DNA from: Planococcus citri
Taxonomy: Eukaryota > Arthropoda > Insecta > Hemiptera > Pseudococcidae
Reading direction: 5' to 3'
DNA: 64,000 bases
Assembly: GCF_950023065.1 (NCBI RefSeq)
Contig: NC_088679.1
Span: 35,712,001 to 35,776,000, forward strand
Part shown: one piece after another, positions 38,987-46,784 of the stretch
How the letters are laid out: the number at the start of each line of letters is the position of its first letter
Numbering within the stretch: the stretch's first letter is position 1
Translations under genes and position numbers: made by a program
Notes under the pieces: model-generated
Seen by the model: only the letters and a program-made list of their open reading frames with translations
What the model was told of the DNA's origin: nothing
Databases searched by the model: none

Positions 38987-41319
38987 GTAGGTAATTGTGT
39001 AAAATATTCATAATGTAACATGTTTTACCTGAAGGTGGCAAAAGTGAAGTGTACAGAAATATGAAAAAAAAACACCAAAGTTTATTCCCGAGTGCGTTTT
39101 CTCATTAGCATATTTAACACGGTAGAAAATTAAAAAGCTCATCTAAGTCGATATTAAAATTAATTCAAAAGTTGAGTCGAATCGATGAAAATACACAACA
39201 ACAACGTGTGTGAGTGAACCATTAGATATACATACAGTAACTAAGTATGTACGAACATGTATTTCTCCAAGATTTGCTTGCTCTTACATGTACTTTTTTC
39301 ACTGAGTATAGGTACAAAGTATCGTACATAGCATAACACGTTGACTCGTATAACTGGTTAAATATTCGTTGAAAATTTCGATCATTTAATTAAACACGCT
39401 TGCAGCTGCTTGTTTGATTAAAACAAAAACACAAAACTATTCAACTCGCAGCTCCGAATGTCATAAACTTTGAACATATTTTAAACTCTAACCGCAGTTT
39501 GGAAAATAGTGTCTCAAAAGTGTAAAAGCAAATACATGCATTAGCAGGCTTAAAACTTTACATAACTCGATGCCAAATAAAAACTTTGATCACTTGGTAA
39601 ACCTACTACTTGCTGCTTACACTCTTACAGACGTTATTTCTATTGAAATTTTTTCACTCTTCGAGTCTAATTACTCGTCGCCTCCTTAAGTGATTTTAAA
39701 ACGCTCTCTTAAATGATAGCTTAGTGCACTTATAGAAAAATAGTGTAAACTTTTACGCCAACTTACCTCCTAAGTACTATACACCTTCCAACATTTAAAG
39801 TTTTCCTGTCTTGGTTGCGTCTAAGATGTAAGTTGAAAAGCTTGTTTTATGTGAATTCTATCAACTGTGTTGTACACACGTTTACACGTGGAAGTGGATT
39901 CGCCAAGACCCACATCACTGCCGTTATTAATTTACTATATATCGAGGTTTATTTACAGCCATGTCTAATTTTATCTTCTCATATTTGATTTTTTCGACAG
40001 ATGCGAAGCAAATTCTGATAAAAATTAAGTTTTCAATCACCTCGTGGAAAACAGAGAGAGAAAAATGCACTCCATTCTAAATTATTTTTCGGAGTTATCG
40101 TGTTCAAAATGCTCAAAAGTGTTTCAAGCACTGAAAATAAAAATACGAAAAAGCTCTCAGTTGTAGATTGCGTCTTTTAAACTGAAAATAAACGTAAATG
40201 AAGTCATTTTTCAGGACCCTTTTGGTGAATATACAAAAAATGTGTTTTTAGCACTAGTGGACTCCTTCACGAGCCCTCAAAGAAACTCTGGTGGGGGGGG
40301 GGATTCCTCTCACACACAAAAAAAAAGAGTATACACTACCTAAGTAGACAAGTACAAAATTAAAAACATTTAGGTACTCTATACTTGAGGAATTATTTAG
40401 CTACGTAACCAAGTGTAGGTACCTATTGGATCACCCTATGGTCTTTACGTAAGTAGGTGTATGTAACACTGTAACACGTAGCCTATATATTATAAATATA
40501 CTTACGTACGTTTCGTTGGCACAGTAAAATACACGGTTCAAAGACTCGGTGATAGACTATAAAATTAGACGCTGCAAGGAAGAGAAAAAAAAGTCATGTC
40601 GATATGTTGCCTATCTCACAAACCAAATAAGTCGAAGCAACGAGCAAGTACTCAGTGGCAATTTACCTTTCCGGTTGGATGAGTTGAAAAATAGAATTTA
40701 AATGCGAATGACTCACGGGTAGGTATACCTACCTACCTATACAAGATAGAAAAAAATTACGATACGCATTCGAAAACAAACTTCTCTCAAGATCGGGATA
40801 GGGTGGAATTTTAGCGAATGGTATTAATGAAATTGTGTTTACGCGCCGATATTTCATATTTAGAACGGCGATATTTAACTGGAAGAAAAATGCCGGCCAT
40901 TTATCCTTTTATGAAAGATTGATTTACGAAACTCGGCCAAGTGAAAAATTAACGACCAATTCTTCGGGTGAGCGTATCGACGCCGAGTTTTTAGTTTTTA
41001 TTTTGCTAAAAGGATAATATAATTAATGAAATTTTTAATTCGTTACTAAACGAGTTGCATTTCTTTTCCTTGGAGATAAATCTTGTTTTCTTAATTTTGA
41101 TATCGAGATGCTTTTTCATCGCTTTTTGACGTGCCATGTTTTTATTGTGTACTTTTACTATTTATTTTGAACGAGGAACGGCTTGAGCTGACGTGAAGCT
41201 AGATATAAAGGGATGAAACAAAGGTTGGAATGGAAAGAAAAGGTATTAAAAAATATTCATTCGCCTGATCTACATTGAAGGGTCTGCGGAAAGAACGGGG
41301 TGAGTTCACTATTTTTCAA
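38987..41319. other. AT-rich DNA without recognised genes
   Basis: Nothing supported. A G-run lies near 40,290-40,303. The frame at 40835-41017 has no domain. If the donor at 38,987 is real this is intron. Confidence 0.5.
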
Positions 41320-41515
41320 GTTTGAAGAAAATTGAGAAAAACGTATTTTTGACCTTGGGAATGGGTAGTAGGTATGAACTTTGAAAAATAAACAAATTTT
41401 GCCATTATGAATTTTTGCCCAACATTGAAATTGCAGGGGCCAGAAATATTTATTTCTTTTAAAATATTCTATCATAAAATATTTCTGATCCCTTCAATTT
41501 CAAAGTTAGGCAAAA
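41320..41515. repeat. Inverted copy of a dispersed repeat also at 41,790-41,910 and 61,215-61,320
   Basis: 41,320-41,420 read on the minus strand gives 'gggcaaaaattcataatggc', and upstream 'ctacccattcccaaggtcaa' then 'aaatacgtttttctcaat'. The same series is found in + orientation at 41,805-41,905 and at about 61,225-61,310 ('ctattcccaaggtcaaaaat'). The two neighbouring copies therefore face each other around the MITE at 41524-41768. Confidence 0.55.
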
Positions 41516-41523
41516 ATTCATAA

Positions 41524-41768
41524 CAGGGATGCGATGATACCCGATATATCATGATACTTATCGATACGTATCAGATTAGTATTGTATCGATATGTATCGA
41601 TCCAAACTTGATACCGAGCTTTTAAATTTTGTTTTTTTTTGGCTTTTTTTTATCTGTGAAAGTTTTGGCATTTCAGCCAACTTTTTAAGCTAAAAATGAA
41701 TAAACAAAAGTATCATGATACTTTCAAAAGTATCGATACCGTATCGATATGGTATCATCGCATCCCTG
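41524..41768. mobile_element. hAT-type MITE, 245 bp, perfect TIRs and 8-bp target duplication
   Basis: Perfect 18-bp inverted termini, CAGGGATGCGATGATACC (41524-41541) and its complement (41751-41768). They are flanked by the exact 8-bp direct repeat ATTCATAA (41516-41523 and 41769-41776). The interior is dense in the palindromes ATCGAT, TATCGATA and ATCATGAT. There is no coding capacity. The intact ends and duplication suggest a fairly recent insertion. Confidence 0.92.
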
Positions 41769-41776
41769 ATTCATAA

Positions 41777-42507
41777 TAACAAAAGTTGTTTAATTTCTCA
41801 AGTACTACCTACCCATTTTCGAGGTCAACAACAAGTTTTTCTCAATTTTTATTTCAAAATGCTTCTAGCCCTTCCAATTTCAAAGTTGGGCAAAAATTTA
41901 TAATGGATAAATTTGTAAAGAGGGGGCTTAGAATGATTAGAGATGGTAAGAATCATTGTAATTATTGTGTGGGGATTTTCCAAGAATTATTCCCTAGGGA
42001 GGGAATATTTCTTTTCTACCTGACTATAGCTTGGATGGGTAGGCTATAGATCACACTAAGTCTCAACTACACCAGAAATGTCTTAAAATGTAATAAAACA
42101 CCTCAACAGAATAGTTTATACTCCTTTAATGATGTAATAACAACTATAAACAGGTTAGCTAATTATACCAAATTACTATTAATGCGTAATCGTAATTATA
42201 ATTATTCTATGTGTGAGCAAGACAAATAATTCCTTGCTTCTATGGTCAGAGGCCAATCTGACTAGATCAATTAAAACATCCACAGGAAAACCTGGCAATT
42301 GCACAAAAAGGTATGACAGATTAATCAGAGATGCGTTAAAAATCACATCTCTCAACCAGATATCGAATTATTGATTGATACACACTCATCATTGCAATAT
42401 CCTGATTAATTTAGGATGGGTGAACGCAACCTGTAGGAAAGGTATTTCAACCTCCCCCTAACACTTTACACATTGACTGCCTCAGTGCCTCTCCCTTGCA
42501 TCCCCAA
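41777..42507. other. Repeat-derived DNA left of the large nested insertion
   Basis: 41,790-41,910 is the + oriented copy of the dispersed repeat described at 41,320. About 42,050-42,507 is unassigned sequence without open frames or recognisable ends. Confidence 0.5.
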
Positions 42508-42527
42508 CCCGTATGAAAAAAAACTAG

Positions 42528-42531
42528 TCAT
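42528..42531. other. Target-site duplication TCAT (left copy)
   Basis: TCAT immediately precedes the 5' LTR and is repeated at 59712-59715 directly after the 3' LTR. A short (4-6 bp) duplication is what Ty3/Gypsy-type integrases make. The sequence is also continuous with the TIR element on both sides. Confidence 0.85.
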
Positions 42532-42767
42532 TGTTAGACGGATATGCCTTAATGGTAACACGTATGTGTATAAACAGGTAATTTAACCCTTCCAGCACCG
42601 TTCGGTGATGTGGTTGGTAACAATGAGTGGTCAAGGTGTCAAATGAGCCTTCCAGCTTCCTTGGCAACTGGACCAACTCGTAGTTCGTTTTCGTGAAGCA
42701 AGCGAGTTGCCAAGTTAATATGTCCTTAATTCTTTAGAGCTCCGGCCCTAGGTTTAAAGTGTTTTTG

Positions 42768-42779
42768 TATATTTTATAA
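42768..42779 (+). promoter_or_regulatory. TATA-like box of the LTR
   Basis: TATATTTTATAA lies in the first half of the LTR, about 190 bp before the in-LTR splice donor. Position and composition fit a core promoter. The start site itself is not determinable by eye. Confidence 0.5.
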
Positions 42780-42961
42780 TTTAGTAATAATTTAGTAGTG
42801 TTAACGTAATTTGTAATTCCCCCCGAATAATCGTTGTGTTGAACCCTTTGAAGTGCTCCGAGTCGGTTTTAAGTTGTCTTTATTGACAAATACATTCGTT
42901 TACACGAACTTTGCGTATGATAATTTATTGTGTTCGGTAGTGTACTGTAAAACCCATAGCC

Positions 42962-42970
42962 GAGGTAAGT
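42962..42970 (+). promoter_or_regulatory. Strong 5' splice site in the LTR
   Basis: GAG|GTAAGT (exon end 42964, intron start 42965) is a full-consensus donor, upstream of the primer-binding site and gag. It would let spliced RNAs skip gag-pol and express downstream ORFs. Use is inference. Confidence 0.6.
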
Positions 42971-43101
42971 AATTAGCTTTATTACAATTACACTAGTGCA
43001 TTTCCGTCACTCATTACCTATTTAATAGGTAATACTGAGTAGGTATCGAATATACGCACGTATATTTAGTAGGTACCTACGACACAATATTATTTTATCA
43101 T

Positions 43102-43119
43102 TGGCGCCTCAACGCAAAT
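43102..43119 (+). other. Putative tRNA primer-binding site
   Basis: TGGCGCCTCAACG starts one base after the LTR, as expected for pairing with a tRNA ending in GGCGCCA. PBSs beginning TGGCGCCCAACG are known for tRNA-Lys-primed insect elements; this one has T in place of, or in addition to, a C. The donor tRNA is therefore tentative. Confidence 0.7.
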
Positions 43120-43515
43120 CTTTATTGCATGCAAAGTGAGCTTGATTTTCCTTACGGAAAAACGCGCCTAATATACAGTTAGCTACTGTAATCTGTTTAA
43201 AGTTAATTAAGTTGTGCTTCGCTTCCGCTTTCGGATAACAAATACCTGTGTAGGTATTTGTATATTTGTAAACGTGTGCAATTAGGTGTGAAAAAAGGCG
43301 CGAACGCGTCTACATACTTAGTTGACCGCGTCACGCTTGATCTCAGAGGGGAACCTCTGTACAACGCCCGAGGCGCGAAACTTGTCCCAGACAGAACAAC
43401 TATATCTGCGGTGAGTGTGTGACTCATTCACGCATTTCTGCTGTCTGTCAACGCCTACTGTTTTACGAGCTAGTAATTTTATTTGTTTTAATACCCGTTC
43501 CAATATATCGCTCGT
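43120..43515 (+). promoter_or_regulatory. Untranslated leader with a second splice donor
   Basis: Noncoding leader between PBS and the gag start. TGCG|GTGAGT at 43410/43411 is a good donor and, like the one in the LTR, could generate subgenomic messages, as the leader donors of retroviruses and insect errantiviruses do for env. Packaging signals presumably lie here but none can be recognised. Confidence 0.5.
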
Positions 43516-45576
43516 ATGTCGGAACTTAAAGACAGACTAAGAAATAGGCCTAACAGACGAAGCCTAAACGAGAGAGATTTGCAAGGTCGCAAACCAAGCA
43601 ACGTAGGTAGTAAAAAATCGTCGCGAAATCCATCATTAAACAACTTAGGTCCACTACACGAGATGAACGATTTTGGCGACGAAAGTCATGACCTTACCGC
43701 GAGTGACGGTGAGGTAATTAACCCTCCCACAATGCCGCCCGGCGATTTATCGTTCGATGTGGTTGCTGAAAGACTTACGTATACCTGGAACTATGTCGAT
43801 GGTCGTTTTAAAAAGGTATTTAAAAAGCAAAAAGAGATACAAAATAGGATCAATGAAATTGACGTTTCGTCACAACAGGCGAGCAATGCGGCGAATCGTG
43901 CATTGTCAATGGCTGGAAAGGCCAATGATATAGCCAAAGCGAACCAGAAAGAGGTTGATAAAATCAACAAAGCATCTGCGGCATACGTCAAGAAAAATGA
44001 CAGGTTCCAGGAAGCCACCAATAAACTTATAAGTGATACAAATGATGAGATGCATCAATTATTTGATGACATACAAGAGCTGGATCACAAGCTTGAGGAA
44101 CATGCAGAGGTATTGCAGGATGCAAATGCTACTACCGAACACCTTGCCAAAAAGGTCAATACCCTCGAACAACGTGTTAACAATGCTCCGAGCGGAGGAG
44201 GAGGTGGCGGGAACCGCCAACCTAATAAGATCGACGTGATGTTATTGAAAGCATCCAACATAGTATTTACGGAGCAAAATCGCTTGTTTCCACATGATTT
44301 CATTCAGAAATTTGAGCATTTTACAAATGCTACGAATGCTCCTGATGCGCATAAAGCACATGTGTTTACCACAGTGGTAGCTACGAACGATCGTGAGACC
44401 TGGATGACGACGTTATCGCCAGATGATACGTACGAACGTACAAAGGAGAGTTTTTTGAGATTCTATTGGAATGAACGTGCCCAAGATATGCTCGAACGAG
44501 CGTGCGACAATTTTGATTGTGCAAACAGCCTACAAGACGTAATTGGGCAATTAATTCGATTTACTATCGCGCTAAGCCATTCTGACCACCGTAGTACGTC
44601 CTACATAATCGATACGATCGCACATAAACTACCTGGTGCATACCAGATGCGAGTCGAAAAGAAAGGTCAAACAATAGAGCAATTTATTGAAAAGCTACGT
44701 GTGTTGAGTGAAATTAATATCGATTTTGCTAAACACAAGAAGGTAAGGATTATGCCGAACGTGCAATCCAAACCAACCCCCCAGTGGACGTTGCAACAAC
44801 AGATGATTATGAGCGGGGTATGGCCCCCCCACGCACCCCCAACGATCCAAATGGGACCGATGGGACCGCTCCCACCCAATCCACCCCCATTAATGCAACA
44901 TCCACTATTTTCAGCTCCAACGGTACCGCCGGTACGCCCGAATGCATTCCGGTATCCCCCATTAATTAGAGGCCAAGCTAATCCACAGGGGTGGATACCC
45001 AGGCACATATTTAAACGAGGAAACAATCGGAATGCAAATCACGACCAAAATGTGTATTACACACCACCCGCGCAAAATAATGCGAACGCCAATGCAGCAA
45101 TTCCAATGCCCCCACCCACAGCACAGAATGCTCCATTGCCAATAATGCCAGCTAAGTTTATGATGATAGACCCGAACGGAATACCAAGAATGGTAACTGG
45201 TACACAAGTACCCCTTCAACCCCAATATAATGACGATGATGATTTTTATTATAGCGATGAACACCAACCATTGTATGATGAAATACAAAAACAATACAAT
45301 GATTGGTATGATGCATGTTTAAATCAACAGATGCACCAAGCGACAATTACCGAATTACCGCAACAGCAACAAACCGTTGACAATTCGATGCAAGTTCAGT
45401 ACGCCACGCTTATGCATCCAGCACCTACCGCCACGCACGTGGCCACGAACGTAAACAACCCGCACATCCCGCCTACTCCTACAGCTACGAGTATTCTAAC
45501 GAGCACCACGAATACAGCGTCTACGACGACTCAACCAGCAGCCACCACGGCGACTTCGGGAAACCGACAGAGCTAG
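43516..45576 (+). CDS. ORF1: Gag-like structural protein, 686 aa
   Basis: Likely the particle-forming protein of the element. A basic N-terminus (residues 1-45) is followed by a long helical, coiled-coil-like region (about 95-222, heptad-like, Ala/Lys/Glu-rich). A glycine linker (227-232) leads to a capsid-like helical domain (about 240-400) with FIQKFEHFTNA, then WMTTLSPDD, then a TYERTKESFLRFYW stretch, resembling Ty3/Gypsy capsids. The Pro/Gln/Asn/Thr-rich C-terminus (420-686) is probably disordered. No CCHC zinc knuckle is present, so nucleic-acid binding must rely on other parts. The start is the first ATG after the leader. The C-terminal end carries the frameshift signal that joins it to ORF2. 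Length exceeds ordinary Gypsy Gags (about 300-450 aa). Family call is by position and motif, not by alignment. Confidence 0.8.
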   Translation: MSELKDRLRNRPNRRSLNERDLQGRKPSNVGSKKSSRNPSLNNLGPLHEMNDFGDESHDLTASDGEVINPPTMPPGDLSFDVVAERLTYTWNYVDGRFKKVFKKQKEIQNRINEIDVSSQQASNAANRALSMAGKANDIAKANQKEVDKINKASAAYVKKNDRFQEATNKLISDTNDEMHQLFDDIQELDHKLEEHAEVLQDANATTEHLAKKVNTLEQRVNNAPSGGGGGGNRQPNKIDVMLLKASNIVFTEQNRLFPHDFIQKFEHFTNATNAPDAHKAHVFTTVVATNDRETWMTTLSPDDTYERTKESFLRFYWNERAQDMLERACDNFDCANSLQDVIGQLIRFTIALSHSDHRSTSYIIDTIAHKLPGAYQMRVEKKGQTIEQFIEKLRVLSEINIDFAKHKKVRIMPNVQSKPTPQWTLQQQMIMSGVWPPHAPPTIQMGPMGPLPPNPPPLMQHPLFSAPTVPPVRPNAFRYPPLIRGQANPQGWIPRHIFKRGNNRNANHDQNVYYTPPAQNNANANAAIPMPPPTAQNAPLPIMPAKFMMIDPNGIPRMVTGTQVPLQPQYNDDDDFYYSDEHQPLYDEIQKQYNDWYDACLNQQMHQATITELPQQQQTVDNSMQVQYATLMHPAPTATHVATNVNNPHIPPTPTATSILTSTTNTASTTTQPAATTATSGNRQS

Positions 45577-45614
45577 GGGAAGAGAGGGATAAACCTAGCC
45601 ACATAGAGATCCCT
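45558..45614 (+). promoter_or_regulatory. Programmed -1 ribosomal frameshift signal (GGGAAAC + H-type pseudoknot)
   Basis: The heptamer G GGA AAC (45558-45564) is in exactly the X XXY YYZ phase of ORF1, 9 nt before the stop codon at 45574-45576. A 7-nt spacer leads to stem 1, GCTAGG (45572-45577) with CCTAGC (45594-45599). Its loop segment AGGGAT (45585-45590) pairs with ATCCCT (45609-45614), making a textbook H-type pseudoknot. A -1 slip enters the ORF2 frame, which is open from 45381. The same heptamer is used for gag-pro frameshifting in simian type D retroviruses. Everything except frequency of use is visible directly. Confidence 0.85.
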
Positions 45615-45620
45615 AACGAT

Positions 45621-46772
45621 ATGTTTTACGAGTATGTGTGGATCGGAGATGGTTTGGTCCATCATCTCAAACGAGGTGACGTCGACCAAATCGAAAAATT
45701 ACCAGATTACGTACGTGATCAAATAGGCCTAGAAGAGCTCTATGCGAGCCTTCAAAAGGTGACTTTTACACCTAAAGCCAAGGTGGTATTGTCGCTAGGA
45801 CAACGAGAATTGAATTTTTCAAGGAAACCTTACGAGGTCGTAGAGAAGCAAATTAACAGCATTATTAATTTGCTATTGGACGTCAAAAAAGTCCAGCATA
45901 TATTTTTAATGATGCCGCTGGTAAAGCCTCGTAAAAAAGGTGACAAACCAGTAAGCCTAAGTAGGTACATTGCGTACAGAAATATTTTAGTAAAATTAAC
46001 AGACGATAAACGTATCACATTTTGGCGCCAGATGGCGTACGCATATCTAAAATTAGAAAAGATCCATACGGAAAATGGCGATGAATTTGATCGACCTGCG
46101 ATCGATCAAAGAAATAATGTAATACCATTACAGAATAAATTCTTTTATTCGAAAGCGTACAATCGATATTACCCAGACATGTCGATGTACACGCACGTGT
46201 TTCAGATGGTTGTGCACGCGCTCGATAAATGGGAAACATCTGTACTTGATTACAAACGTGATAGAGAGGCCCCGCCGCGGGAAGCTGCATTAGGACGTCT
46301 GAAAACATTATTCGAATCGAATATCGACCGAAATAAAAACCCTATGGACGAGAAAATTTACATAAACAACTCGATGATGAAGAAATTAATCCAAGCGTTG
46401 TCTATGAAAATTGATTGCTGTCCGAATACAGGTGTTTATTTACGTCGAAAAATAACGCCAAACGGCGATGCAATTTTTGCAAAAATTGTATATGATCCGC
46501 CAGCTAAGGCTGGCCACTTATCCAAACCGGTGAACTTTGAAGAATTGACCATTCTTTCACCAAAACCGCCAAAACAGATTTTTGGCAAAGGTGATAACCA
46601 GGTGATTATGGAAGATGCTAATTCTGATGACGAGAACCCGGAAGTGGATAAAACACCTAAATTGAAAGTCAATGCGATTGATGCAATCGAGTATGCACAT
46701 CCTGCTTCGAACGAAGATGAGATACAATCTATGACTCGATTGATCACCAAACGGTCGATCCAGCGTGTGTAA
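45621..46772 (+). CDS. ORF2: SGNH-hydrolase-like protein between Gag and Pol, 383 aa
   Basis: Best guess is an SGNH/GDSL-fold domain. Near the N-terminus a hydrophobic strand ends in IGDGL (residues 8-12), at the place of the family's GDS block. Then VVLSLGQRELNF (55-66) fits the strand before the GxND block. HIFLMMPLVKPR (93-104) fits the next strand. The C-terminal part (about 250-383) is charged and probably disordered. The nucleophilic Ser is replaced by Gly, so it is probably not an esterase but a binding or structural module. The frame is open back to 45381, overlapping the end of ORF1 by about 195 nt, so the main product is probably an ORF1-ORF2 fusion by -1 frameshift; the ATG at 45621 could also serve. 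An unrelated fold cannot be excluded. ORF6 has a comparable domain. Confidence 0.6.
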   Translation: MFYEYVWIGDGLVHHLKRGDVDQIEKLPDYVRDQIGLEELYASLQKVTFTPKAKVVLSLGQRELNFSRKPYEVVEKQINSIINLLLDVKKVQHIFLMMPLVKPRKKGDKPVSLSRYIAYRNILVKLTDDKRITFWRQMAYAYLKLEKIHTENGDEFDRPAIDQRNNVIPLQNKFFYSKAYNRYYPDMSMYTHVFQMVVHALDKWETSVLDYKRDREAPPREAALGRLKTLFESNIDRNKNPMDEKIYINNSMMKKLIQALSMKIDCCPNTGVYLRRKITPNGDAIFAKIVYDPPAKAGHLSKPVNFEELTILSPKPPKQIFGKGDNQVIMEDANSDDENPEVDKTPKLKVNAIDAIEYAHPASNEDEIQSMTRLITKRSIQRV

Positions 46773-46784
46773 TCCCGGTTATGA
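46721..46784 (+). promoter_or_regulatory. ORF2/ORF3 junction: overlapping -1 frame without a canonical slippery site
   Basis: The Pol frame is open from 46721, 60 nt before its first ATG at 46781, and overlaps the end of ORF2 (stop TAA 46770-46772). The codons just before the ATG (D-P-A-C-V-I-P-V) look like normal protease N-terminal sequence, so a -1 shift would be productive. No X XXY YYZ heptamer occurs in phase. The ATG lies 8 nt after the ORF2 stop, so stop-restart (termination-reinitiation) is the alternative. Confidence 0.5.

Larger units (their letters stand above)
42532..43100 (+). repeat. 5' long terminal repeat, 569 bp
   Basis: Starts TGTTAGACGG and ends TTTTATCA. I compared it block by block with 59143-59711 and found no difference. 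A TATA-like TATATTTTATAA lies at 42768-42779, so transcription likely starts around 42,800. A consensus splice donor GAG|GTAAGT lies at 42964/42965, inside the part that would be transcribed. No exact AATAAA is present, so the polyadenylation signal is a variant or unrecognised. Confidence 0.95.

Noticed and set aside
44085..45346. Several minus-strand frames of 60-119 codons opposite ORF1
   Set aside because: They are shadows of ORF1's Pro/Gln/Asn-rich coding sequence, without motifs of their own.
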